From: Bdellovibrionales bacterium
Lineage (GTDB): Bacteria > Bdellovibrionota > UBA1018
Reading direction: 5' to 3'
NCBI GenBank assembly: GCA_016786465.1
Contig: JAEUWC010000002.1
Span: forward strand, 166,074 to 230,073
Length of the DNA stretch: 64,000 nucleotides
Part shown: positions 46,261 to 54,418 of the stretch, in pieces
Layout: every line of letters starts with the position of its first letter
Position numbering within the stretch: the first letter of the stretch is position 1
Position numbers and translations under genes: made by a program
The notes under the pieces: generated by a model
Database searches by the model: none
Seen by the model: only the letters and a program-made list of their open reading frames with translations
Told to the model about the DNA's origin: nothing

Positions 46261-46286
46261 ACCCCGGTGATTTTCGGGATTGCCTG

Positions 46287-47783
46287 ATGCAATGCATTAG
46301 GGTAAACCCGTTCACCTTGATTTGGGTTAAGAAAACACTCAGCATTGCAGCCTGGTTCTTTGCGGCTTCTAGCCCTTCTGCGTACGCCATTTTTGGCGTC
46401 ACATCGCAATCAGCCCCCCAGGCCGGGGCGTCTTATGCCCGCGCCGAGCGCGCAAATGACCCGGCAAGTTCGCAGACCCCGGCATGGGGACAGGTGGGCG
46501 CCTTAGGGTACGGGTATTTAAGCCCAGGAATCTTGAAGACAGGTCGAGTCCAATCCGTGTTTTTTGGATCAGGTTCGGATCAGGGAAAGTGGAAAACCGG
46601 AATCGACTACACCTATTCAGTTCAGGGGATCGTTTCGACCCAAGGCCAGTTTCGCGAGGCTAGCTTTTGGTGGGAAGCACCGGAAATGGCAGTGGGCTAT
46701 AAGGGGTTTTGGTTGGGTCGAAAAACCCAAACCTGGTCGATGACCGACGACTTTTGGGGGATGGGACTTTGGCAGCCGCGAAATCGTTGGGACTACTTGC
46801 AAGTTTCACCCGTGGGATTGATGGGTGCCTTCGCCGAGATTCAGACGGAAGACCGCTTCTTCAGCATGACGGCCTATTTTTCGCCCATCTATGTTCCGGA
46901 ACGCGGACCGACCGTCGCACTTCGCGAGGGGCTTTTTTACCCCAGTAACCCTTGGCCGGGGTCGCCCCCAGCAAGTATCCCGCTTTCTTCGCGCGACGCC
47001 GCGATCGTGTATCAAATTCAAATGCCGCCACTTCATCAGCTTTTGTTGAATCCGGGCGGCGCGCTTCAGATGAAAGTTCAGTCGTCCACTGGCTTCTGGT
47101 CCAGTCTTTCGTATGCATACAAACCCATCAATCAGGTGCAACTGGGTTACGAAGGCATTTTGAATCTAGCGACCTATAACGCGGATGCATCGATTTACCC
47201 GCGCGTGGCTTACCACCACTTGGCGACCTTGGAAGCGGGACTTCGTAGAAATCAAATTTCGATCTGGTCGACTTTGACTGCTGAAAAACCGATGGATCAG
47301 AAAACCCCGTCGTGGTTGACGACGCCAAAACTGGTTCCTTCCACTTTGTTTTCATCCACCGCTCGCGTTCCGCTTTCGGGATCCGTAGGGCGCAAAAGCG
47401 CAATCGAAGTCAGCTATTTAAAGCGATTCGGCGATCGCGGTGGAGACATCGGACCTTGGGCGACACCGGGCCAAAGTGTCTTCGAGCCTCGATTTCTTTT
47501 TCAGAATGCGGTGGCTTTAGGGTACCGCGGGTACGTTCCGGGCTTTTCTGAAAATCGCGTATCGTCGCAAATCCGCTGGGTCGAATCGCTTTCGCAGCCG
47601 GGTTCGCTTCTTTCGGCCGAACTGGCCTTTCGTCCGACCGAGCGCTTCACCTGGACGTTGGGGACGGATTTGATGGGAGCGTCTTCAGGAAGCACGGATC
47701 CAAGCCAAGCGCTTGCTGAAGATTTTATGAAGCGCTACCAGGCCTACGACCGCGTCTACGGGGGAATCAGCTATGCGCTTTAA
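46287..47783 (+). CDS. outer-membrane beta-barrel protein, unknown function
   Basis: About 498 residues from the ATG at 46287. A TTG at 46257 that overlaps the previous stop is possible but has a poorly spaced ribosome site. Signal peptide KKTLSIAAWFFAASSPSAYA. The body has many amphipathic strands and aromatic belts (ASFWWEAPEMAVGYKGFWLG, WGMGLWQPRNRWDYLQV), so a large barrel of perhaps 18 or more strands. It ends in Leu. Its 3' end overlaps the EF-hand lipoprotein gene by 11 nt, so the two are coupled and may form a complex. Confidence 0.68.
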   Translation: MQCIRVNPFTLIWVKKTLSIAAWFFAASSPSAYAIFGVTSQSAPQAGASYARAERANDPASSQTPAWGQVGALGYGYLSPGILKTGRVQSVFFGSGSDQGKWKTGIDYTYSVQGIVSTQGQFREASFWWEAPEMAVGYKGFWLGRKTQTWSMTDDFWGMGLWQPRNRWDYLQVSPVGLMGAFAEIQTEDRFFSMTAYFSPIYVPERGPTVALREGLFYPSNPWPGSPPASIPLSSRDAAIVYQIQMPPLHQLLLNPGGALQMKVQSSTGFWSSLSYAYKPINQVQLGYEGILNLATYNADASIYPRVAYHHLATLEAGLRRNQISIWSTLTAEKPMDQKTPSWLTTPKLVPSTLFSSTARVPLSGSVGRKSAIEVSYLKRFGDRGGDIGPWATPGQSVFEPRFLFQNAVALGYRGYVPGFSENRVSSQIRWVESLSQPGSLLSAELAFRPTERFTWTLGTDLMGASSGSTDPSQALAEDFMKRYQAYDRVYGGISYAL

Positions 47784-50151
47784 GATGCAGCTGATCCATT
47801 CCATAGCGATCGTATCGTTGATCCTGAGTTCCGCATGTTCGATCCAGGTCGGAGAAAAAGAGACTTCGCAAAGTGCGGGGCAAGGGATGTCCAACCTTTG
47901 CCTAAACGGCCTTTCGGATCTGATCGGACGGTACTTTGATGGAAAGGCATCCGACCCTGAACTTCAAGCCAGCTGGAATTGTGCGATCGATGCCTTGACG
48001 AAGTTCCAAACGCAGACGCGTGGCGCGCAGCTGGGGCAATGGAAGCCAACCGAGCTTCGAGAATTCCTGCACCGGTTCTTCATTAGCGACTTCAAGATTT
48101 CCGACCGTCTTCTGGATGAAGCCATGGTTCTGAAGAATTCCGTCATCGGCGGGGGTACTTCTGAGCTTCGGGCAAGCGATTTGAATCAGTTGGTCAAAAT
48201 TCTGAAAGTCCTTCGTGATGAAACCATCCGTCTTCGCCCCTTTATGCCGATTCCGCTGAAGGATATTTCAAAGCGATCGGATCAGCAGATTCAGGATCTA
48301 GAAAATGCGCTTTTGCAGTCAGCTAATCATTTAGGCGATGCGCTGAACACCAAGTGGAATGCTTATCCATTTTCGAATCTGAAGGCCTTCGTCGAAGAAA
48401 TTTCAAAGATCTATAAAGAAAGTAACTTGGAAGTCCTGACTTCCAGAATGGACCTGCTGATCGCGATGAAGCGGCTTTTGGTGTCGCCCATCAAGGTGGT
48501 TCGTGCGGACGGAAGTCTAACCGAAGGATTGCAGGGCGACGAATTGGTCCGACTTTTTGCAACCTTGTCGCGATCGCTGGGCTTGTACCTTCGCTATGCA
48601 AGATTGACGGATTCCATGGGTGCCGAAAGCGTTTGGATGGGCGTCAATCTACAGCGCTCGATGCAGTTGGTGCGAGACGCAGTCGCGATTCTCTTGGATT
48701 CGCTTCAAGAATACCCCTTCGAGGTCATTCCGTTTTCGGAAATCCATGCCCTGTTGAAAGGGATCAAGGACAACGAGATGGGCCCTTTTCGGCGAAAAAC
48801 GCTTGAAAGGCTGGTTGAACCTTTCGTTCAGCGATTCATGGGTGGACCCGACTTTGGGTTAGGAGGCCGTCGCGCTACGGGACTGAGTGCGTCGGGCCTT
48901 CGTCGAACCAAGTCGGTTTTGGAAAATTGGTACGACGTTCAAACAACCCTTGAAAAAGGGTATCTGGAAGTCCTTGGAAAATCGCTGCCCACCAAAGTTT
49001 TCTTGGGAACGCCCGTGGCACCGATGGAACTTCTTCATTACTTTAACCAAATTGATCCGTTATCCGCCAAAGGTGAAGCGGCAGCAAAAATTTCCGAGAA
49101 CTTAGCTAACGACAAGGCATTTCCGACTTTCTTCATGTCGGACTTGTCTGAAATTACCTTTTTTCCGTACAAATCCGAACGCCGAAAAACTTTCTATCAA
49201 ATGTCGATGTGGAACATGTTTCGGACCATTACGACTTTCTTGATTTCAGGGTGGGCGGACGAACAAAAGCGGTCGGATAGTGCCGAAAAAGTTACGCAGG
49301 CCGAGTTCAATAACTTGGTGAACGATGCGGTTGATACGTTAATTGATTTGAAGCTTTTGGATCCCGCAATATCGCCCATGAGCTTGGCGAGTAAGCGTTT
49401 TCGCGAAGCGAATCTTTTTACCCCGGCTGCGAATGGGGACGGGTACTTCGATTTCAACGAAGGAATGCAGTACATGGCGCTTCTGGTTTCTGGCGTGAAC
49501 TTGGCGTCGCGAATTTACGGGGATCTGAATCAAAAATGCGGACTTAAAGAAGTCGACGTTTACGGCAGAAATTGGTTGGACGAAAAGTGCGTTCGGGCCA
49601 CATTGTTTGACCCAGTTCAGTTTGAATTTTATACCCAGAATATGGGCCTAGGTCCGTCCTACTATTTGCAACTTACGGGTGAACGAAGCCAGATTTTCCG
49701 TCGTGCGCTTGAAGCTTCCGGGCGACAAGATGACGGCACGGGCGGCAAAATGAATTCTTACGTCGGCGAAGGAACGGCCACGACCCTGCAGTATGTTGAA
49801 GTCATGTTCAGCAGTTTTGATCGAAATCGGGACGGGTATATCGACGATTCCGATGATGAAGGCGGCGAGGCATTCAAGGTTTTCGAAGGAACGTTGAAGG
49901 GGTTTGCGCCAACACTTTCGCCTAAACAGGTGCGGTCATTGTTTACGTATCTTTTAAAAAATGGCCGCGTTCCGCGAACTGACGAATGTGGAAAGACGAC
50001 CTTGGGCGGGAAGTTGAACTTTGTTCAGTGGCACATCTTTTCAAAACAAAGTTTTCGGGCCGATCGTGTGCGCGTCTTGGAAGTCTTTGAAGAAATCGCG
50101 CGTCAGGTCAACAAAAGTTCAAATAGCACTTCGTTTCACTGCGGCGACTAG
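47773..50151 (+). CDS. large lipoprotein with EF-hand calcium motifs
   Basis: 792 residues. Lipobox LSSAC (about residues 18-22) after a short signal. Mostly helical. Near residue 680 a canonical EF-hand loop reads DRNRDGYIDDSDDE, with D, N, D, G, I and D in place; an earlier loop, ANGDGYFDFNEG (about residue 555), is near-canonical. Calcium may therefore trigger or stabilise it. Paired with the upstream barrel (overlap 11 nt), as in surface-exposed lipoprotein-barrel complexes. No further family recognised; a large secreted protein of the lineage. Confidence 0.66.
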   Translation: MRFKMQLIHSIAIVSLILSSACSIQVGEKETSQSAGQGMSNLCLNGLSDLIGRYFDGKASDPELQASWNCAIDALTKFQTQTRGAQLGQWKPTELREFLHRFFISDFKISDRLLDEAMVLKNSVIGGGTSELRASDLNQLVKILKVLRDETIRLRPFMPIPLKDISKRSDQQIQDLENALLQSANHLGDALNTKWNAYPFSNLKAFVEEISKIYKESNLEVLTSRMDLLIAMKRLLVSPIKVVRADGSLTEGLQGDELVRLFATLSRSLGLYLRYARLTDSMGAESVWMGVNLQRSMQLVRDAVAILLDSLQEYPFEVIPFSEIHALLKGIKDNEMGPFRRKTLERLVEPFVQRFMGGPDFGLGGRRATGLSASGLRRTKSVLENWYDVQTTLEKGYLEVLGKSLPTKVFLGTPVAPMELLHYFNQIDPLSAKGEAAAKISENLANDKAFPTFFMSDLSEITFFPYKSERRKTFYQMSMWNMFRTITTFLISGWADEQKRSDSAEKVTQAEFNNLVNDAVDTLIDLKLLDPAISPMSLASKRFREANLFTPAANGDGYFDFNEGMQYMALLVSGVNLASRIYGDLNQKCGLKEVDVYGRNWLDEKCVRATLFDPVQFEFYTQNMGLGPSYYLQLTGERSQIFRRALEASGRQDDGTGGKMNSYVGEGTATTLQYVEVMFSSFDRNRDGYIDDSDDEGGEAFKVFEGTLKGFAPTLSPKQVRSLFTYLLKNGRVPRTDECGKTTLGGKLNFVQWHIFSKQSFRADRVRVLEVFEEIARQVNKSSNSTSFHCGD

Positions 50152-50167
50152 GCTTGTCGCCTAAGCG

Positions 50168-50860
50168 CTAGTTCAGTTTCTTTCTAGCCATCTGAAACAC
50201 CCGATCAAACATGGCTTGGGTCAGTTTCCCGGTGAACGTGTTTTGTTGGCTGGGGTGATAGGAAGTCAGAAGCGTAAGCCTGCCTAGGTCGATCGATAAA
50301 CCATGCGTGAACCGAGGCTTCTTTTTAGGAAGTTGAATATCTGGAAACGCAGATAAAACAGACCAGAGCTGATCAAAAGCAAGGGCGCCCAGCGCTAGGA
50401 TCGCCTTGGTTTCTGAAAAAATTTTCAGTTCTTGAAACAAGTAGGGGATACAGTTTTGAATTTCCTTTGGGCTGGGTTTGTTCTGAGGGGGCGCGCATCG
50501 CGCAACGCAGGTCACGTAGGCTTCTTTCAGTTCAAGGCCGTCATTCAAATGGGTTGAACTGGCTTGATTTGCAAAACCGTGACGGTGAAGCGCGCCGTAA
50601 AGCCAGTCGCCGGAACGATCCCCGGTAAAGATTCGTCCGGTGCGATTTGCGCCGTGGGCAGCAGGCGCTAGCCCCACGATCAAAAGCCGGGCATTGGGGT
50701 CACCAAAGCCCGACACCGGACGACCCCAATAAGTTTGGTCTTGATAAGCCCGACGTTTTTCGCTCGCAACTTTTGTGCAGTGGGCCCTGAGGCGCGTGCA
50801 TTTTTCGCAGTCGTGGATCTGCTTTCTTAGCGTGTCCAGGGTTGGAAGGGGCGTGTTCAT
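50168..50860 (-). CDS. family-5 uracil-DNA glycosylase (UDGb)
   Basis: 230 residues. Removes uracil and other deaminated bases from DNA. Motif GLAPAAHGANRTGRIFTGDRSGDWL is the family-5 (UDGb) signature; the C-terminal HPSQQNTFTGKL gives the second catalytic motif. The cysteines in DCEKCTRLR near the N-terminus and later in VTCVARCAPP and NCIPYL fit the 4Fe-4S cluster of families 4 and 5. Ends 16 nt from the convergent lipoprotein gene. Confidence 0.9.
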   Translation of the reverse strand: MNTPLPTLDTLRKQIHDCEKCTRLRAHCTKVASEKRRAYQDQTYWGRPVSGFGDPNARLLIVGLAPAAHGANRTGRIFTGDRSGDWLYGALHRHGFANQASSTHLNDGLELKEAYVTCVARCAPPQNKPSPKEIQNCIPYLFQELKIFSETKAILALGALAFDQLWSVLSAFPDIQLPKKKPRFTHGLSIDLGRLTLLTSYHPSQQNTFTGKLTQAMFDRVFQMARKKLN

Positions 50861-51000
50861 TCCCGGTCAACGTAGCACGTTTCTTAGGTCGTGGGGCGTG
50901 TCAGGAAAACCGAGGTGGGTCATGGACGACCTAGGGTTTGCTTCGGCTTTTTTTGGGGTTCTTTCGTCAGCCTAGTCTGTGTTGCTTCCTAGGTACATCC

Positions 51001-51290
51001 CGCATCGGCACGATGCGTGAAATACATCAGGGCGTGAACAGCAAGACGCTGATCACAAGTCCCGTAAGAGAGTGCGGGCCATGGATGGCCCCACTCGCCC
51101 CCCGGGCTCAGAAAAGTTCTAGGGTCGATTCTTTCGATCCCAGCGAAGACGGCAATTTGGATCAGATGCGAGTGTTCCCACCAGAATCACCCCGCTACCA
51201 TCCCGCCACCGAGACGAAAGTCTCTCATCAACCGAGTACGGCACCTATGTATTCCCACGCCTTGCCCTGATCCGGGGTGAGCCGTCTTCG
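51001..51290 (+). ncRNA. candidate structured non-coding RNA of unknown class
   Basis: This 290-nt gene-free segment packs many perfect stems on the + strand: 51001-51007/51011-51017; 51026-51035/51046-51053 with a bulge; GAGTG-c-GGGCCA (51070-51081) with TGGCCC-CACTC (51086-51096); and 51211-51215/51220-51224 closing a GAAA tetraloop. A long-range 10-bp stem joins CGAAGACGGC (51144-51153) to GCCGTCTTCG (51281-51290), nested with GGATCAG/CTGATCC (51159-51165/51267-51273). The GNRA loop favours the + strand. It did not match features I know of RNase P, tmRNA, 6S, SRP or common riboswitches. Orientation and ends are uncertain. Confidence 0.5.
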
Positions 51291-51302
51291 AATCTTAAAG
51301 GC

Positions 51303-51326
51303 GGTCGAGCGCATTTCGGCCCGACC
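51303..51326. repeat. hairpin of the GAGC-GCATTT family at the end of the kinase gene
   Basis: GGTCG-AGC-GCATTTCG-GCC-CGACC (51303-51326) forms a stem with one mismatch, core GAGCGCATTTCGGC as in the other copies. It abuts the stop codon of the CheA-like kinase gene and would terminate or protect its message. Confidence 0.75.
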
Positions 51327-53821
51327 TAAGCAGCAGCAGCAGGCGGAGCATCCCCGGCAGGAGGTTCTTCGCCTGCGGGCCCGCTTTCAACTGGAAGCGG
51401 AATCACGTCGGCGACGGGCGCCATTGGAACTTCGGGCTGTGCAACGGGCATCGGTTCAGGTTCGGGTTCGGCCGCATACGGAATCACGATGTCAAACCGA
51501 GAACCCTTGGTCAGTTCGGATGAAACCTTGACCGATCCGCCCAGTTGTTCCAAATGGGCTTTGACGGCGTCCATACCCACGCCACGACCCGATGTTTCTG
51601 TGACTTGATCGCGCGTCGAAAGGTTTGCAGCAAAAATCAGGTCGATCTTGTCTTGTTCGGTGGCTTTTGAGGCCTGTTCTTCGGTCCACAGACCGTTCTT
51701 CACGGCTTTTTCCGAAAGTTTTACCGCATTGATGCCCCCGCCGTCGTCGCGCACCACCAAGTGCAGACTTTGATCGTCGTTTCGGATGGTGTTTAGGAAA
51801 ATAGATCCTTCGGGCGGTTTCTGACGATCGACGCGTGTTTGTTCGTCTTCGATTCCGTGGTCCACACAGTTTCTTAGGATGTGAAGCAAGGCGGTATTCA
51901 GTTTTCGAGCTTCCGGATAGGAAAGTTCCGCTGCACCGGGTTCGAACTTCAGTTCGACGTACTTGCCCAGTTTTTCGCCCAGTACCATGATCGAGCGCGA
52001 GTACTTGGCCAGAACATCCGAAAGCGCGTAGCGATCCAAACTTTTCAGAACCTTTTCGACATTGGCGATGTCTTTTTGCTCGACGGCTTCGGTCAGCGCC
52101 TTGATCTTTGGACGCGGTACCTTGATAAACTTGGTTTCTGCATCCAGACCCAAGATGTCCGAGATTTCTTTACGAAGCTGATCGACGCTTTTGCGGATTT
52201 CAGCAAATCGGTCTTGAATGTCTTGGAAGGACATCTTTTCACCATAGGACCCGATCTTGGCCAGGTTGCTTTCAAGGTCGTGGATTCCTTTGGCGGCCTG
52301 GGCGAATTCATAAAGGGCCAAGCTTCCTTTTAAAGTGTGAAAAATCCGCTTCAGGTCGTTGATCGTTTCGGGATCTTGCGACCCCTTCGCGTAAACCTTT
52401 TCCGCTTCGACGAAAAGTTCTTCGGATTCTTCGCAAAAGTCTTTGAAGGATCGAGAATCGGCCGAAGCCATCCGAATACGTGCGACGCGTTCGTTCTGGT
52501 CGTCATTCTGGCGTTTTGCTTTGATTTCGACGTTGACGTCTTTTGCGATGACGAAAACTTTCTGAAGTTCACCCTTTGGATCGCGAAGTTCCTTGTAAAT
52601 CAGTCGAACAACCGTTTCTTCCAAGGTCCTTGGCTTCAGGACAATCTGTTGTGGAAGTAGGGGAGAAATATCGACGAAACGAAGTGCGATGTCCTTGGCC
52701 CAAAGCATTGCCATGACCTGTTTAGCCGCAGCTGTCTTGGTTTCCGTGTACTTTTCGTAAAGTTCGAAGACACTTTTGAATGTGGTGAAGTCAGGAAAGA
52801 ACTTGGTGGTCGCGGCGGAATATTCTTTTGAAAACTTGCCATCTTTATCAAAGAAAAAGACGCCGTCTTCTAGGCCCGACAAAATGGACTTGAGATTGGT
52901 GTCGCGTTTCTTCAGTTCTCCTAGCAGTCCAGAAATGCCCTGGTTCAGTGACAAAAGTTCTTTTGCGGGATACTTGTTCCCGTCGATCGTGATCTTTCCC
53001 GTCTTTAGAAGTGTAGCAATCGACTGCGCGATGCTGCCCACGGGTTTGATGGCTGCGCGATAAAGAAAGAATCCAACTAAAGCAAAGACCAAAAGGACCA
53101 ACGGAGATGCTCCCATTAGCCATCCCACCATCTGTCCATGCGAAGACAGGGTCTTTTGTCGAATTCCGTTGTTCATGGTCAGGATGCTTTCTTGTAACGC
53201 TTCCAGGGCTTCGCGCGTGTCTTTCACGGCCTTGGCACCCGACCACTTGTTCACCGTTTCCAGTGAAACGTCACCGGCTGATGCGGCCAAACTTCCTACG
53301 CCCAGGGTCGACATCCGGGTTTTTCTTTCGGACGTCAGTTTCTTAAAAAGTTTCATCGCCTGTTCATGGCGAAATCCCACGTCATCGATCATTTCTTTCA
53401 GGGCCTTGTACTGCGACGGCTTGACGCCTGCCCAGTCTGGAATGGATTTAGGCGGGGTTGCGATTTGGCTTAGTCGCTGAAGCTGAATGACGACTTCTTC
53501 TTTAGCCGTGTTTGCTGCGCGTACGTTTTTTGAAAATTCTTTGGAATTCAGTGTGGAAAGCGATCGTGCGGCGGATCGGTCAAAAGTGTTGTACTGGTTC
53601 AGCGCCAAAGTAATCACTGATTCCATTTCGGTGTTGTGTTTCATGGCCAAATTCAGGGCACTTTTGGCTTTAAAGCCCAAGACAACCCACATCGCCGCAT
53701 AAATGGCTACGGCTACACCAATGACATTCAGTCCGCCGATGAAAAGAGTCTTCAGTCCGAATGTTTTCTTCGGCGGAAGTTTCTTTTTTGCTGCTGGCTT
53801 GGCTGGAGTTGGAGGTGCCAT
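51326..53821 (-). CDS. membrane-bound CheA-like hybrid histidine kinase
   Basis: 831 residues. Two membrane segments (about 25-48 and 232-254) flank a helical periplasmic domain. After them come a PAS-like domain (LSGLEDGVFFFDKDGKF, from about 312), an HPt domain with phospho-His495 (RIFHTLKGSLALYEF), a dimer helix region and an ATPase domain with N-box LLHILRNCVDHGIED, G1 RDDGGGI and G2 TSGRGVGMDAVK. This follows CheA order P1-P3-P4, but the CheW-binding P5 domain is replaced by a Pro/Glu-rich tail. No CheW, CheY or receptor gene lies nearby. Last gene of the rotor-stator operon. Confidence 0.82.
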   Translation of the reverse strand: MAPPTPAKPAAKKKLPPKKTFGLKTLFIGGLNVIGVAVAIYAAMWVVLGFKAKSALNLAMKHNTEMESVITLALNQYNTFDRSAARSLSTLNSKEFSKNVRAANTAKEEVVIQLQRLSQIATPPKSIPDWAGVKPSQYKALKEMIDDVGFRHEQAMKLFKKLTSERKTRMSTLGVGSLAASAGDVSLETVNKWSGAKAVKDTREALEALQESILTMNNGIRQKTLSSHGQMVGWLMGASPLVLLVFALVGFFLYRAAIKPVGSIAQSIATLLKTGKITIDGNKYPAKELLSLNQGISGLLGELKKRDTNLKSILSGLEDGVFFFDKDGKFSKEYSAATTKFFPDFTTFKSVFELYEKYTETKTAAAKQVMAMLWAKDIALRFVDISPLLPQQIVLKPRTLEETVVRLIYKELRDPKGELQKVFVIAKDVNVEIKAKRQNDDQNERVARIRMASADSRSFKDFCEESEELFVEAEKVYAKGSQDPETINDLKRIFHTLKGSLALYEFAQAAKGIHDLESNLAKIGSYGEKMSFQDIQDRFAEIRKSVDQLRKEISDILGLDAETKFIKVPRPKIKALTEAVEQKDIANVEKVLKSLDRYALSDVLAKYSRSIMVLGEKLGKYVELKFEPGAAELSYPEARKLNTALLHILRNCVDHGIEDEQTRVDRQKPPEGSIFLNTIRNDDQSLHLVVRDDGGGINAVKLSEKAVKNGLWTEEQASKATEQDKIDLIFAANLSTRDQVTETSGRGVGMDAVKAHLEQLGGSVKVSSELTKGSRFDIVIPYAAEPEPEPMPVAQPEVPMAPVADVIPLPVESGPAGEEPPAGDAPPAAAA

Positions 53822-53839
53822 ACTTCAAATCCCTTCCGC

Positions 53840-54418
53840 TTAGAAGCGGTAGGAAAGGCCTCCTTTGATATCCATAAAGGTGCTTTTCACTGCGCCTGCG
53901 CCTGCGCCCATCCCAAAACCGGCTTCGGCTCGAATGCTCAGTTCGCCTTTCAACGTGCGTTCAGTTCCGACAGCAGCGCCACCGCCAAAGAAAGAAAAAT
54001 TTTGGGTGGTGCCACTGGACGGATAATTACGTTGAAGCGCGATCGCGGTCACAAAAGGGCGCCAAAGTTCACGGATGCTCATTCGAACGTTCGTTTCTTT
54101 CCATTCAATGGCTTCGGCGGCTGAAAAGGGGTAGTAGGTGTAGGAAACTTCAAACCCCGTTCCGGGTGCCAAGGTCACTGTGCCCAGGAAAAAGGCATTG
54201 AAGCCCGCACCCAGTTCCGAATGGGGGGTAATGGACTTTCTAAAATTAAGAAAGACCGAACCCAGGGTTGCAGGACCTGGCTTGTGGACTCCGTTTTGCG
54301 TGAAGTTCACAGAATAGAAACCCATGCTCAGGTCGATTTTGTCGGCCTTTGCAGCTGGTAGTCCGTAAACCCAGCCGGAAGTGATCAGGATCATCAGAAA
54401 GGGGGCCTTAAGCCGCAT
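53840..54418 (-). CDS. small outer-membrane beta-barrel of the motor operon
   Basis: 192 residues from the ATG at 54418, overlapping the end of the FliF-FliG-like gene by 11 nt. Signal peptide FLMILITSGWVYGLPAAKA, then about eight amphipathic strands (IDLSMGFYSVNFTQ, GAGFNAFFLGTVTL, GFEVSYTYYPF, FVTAIALQRNYP, LSIRAEAGFGMGAGAG) and a C-terminal Phe (SYRF), the usual assembly signal for the Bam complex. OmpX/OmpW size. Likely anchors or transmits the motor's work at the outer membrane, inferred from coupling only. Confidence 0.72.
   Translation of the reverse strand: MRLKAPFLMILITSGWVYGLPAAKADKIDLSMGFYSVNFTQNGVHKPGPATLGSVFLNFRKSITPHSELGAGFNAFFLGTVTLAPGTGFEVSYTYYPFSAAEAIEWKETNVRMSIRELWRPFVTAIALQRNYPSSGTTQNFSFFGGGAAVGTERTLKGELSIRAEAGFGMGAGAGAVKSTFMDIKGGLSYRF

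Noticed and set aside
51001..51290. RNase P RNA, tmRNA, 6S RNA or c-di-GMP riboswitch as identity of the structured region
   Set aside because: The conserved blocks I know (for example ACAGAACCCGGCTTA of RNase P, the tmRNA ends, the GEMM core) are not found on either strand.
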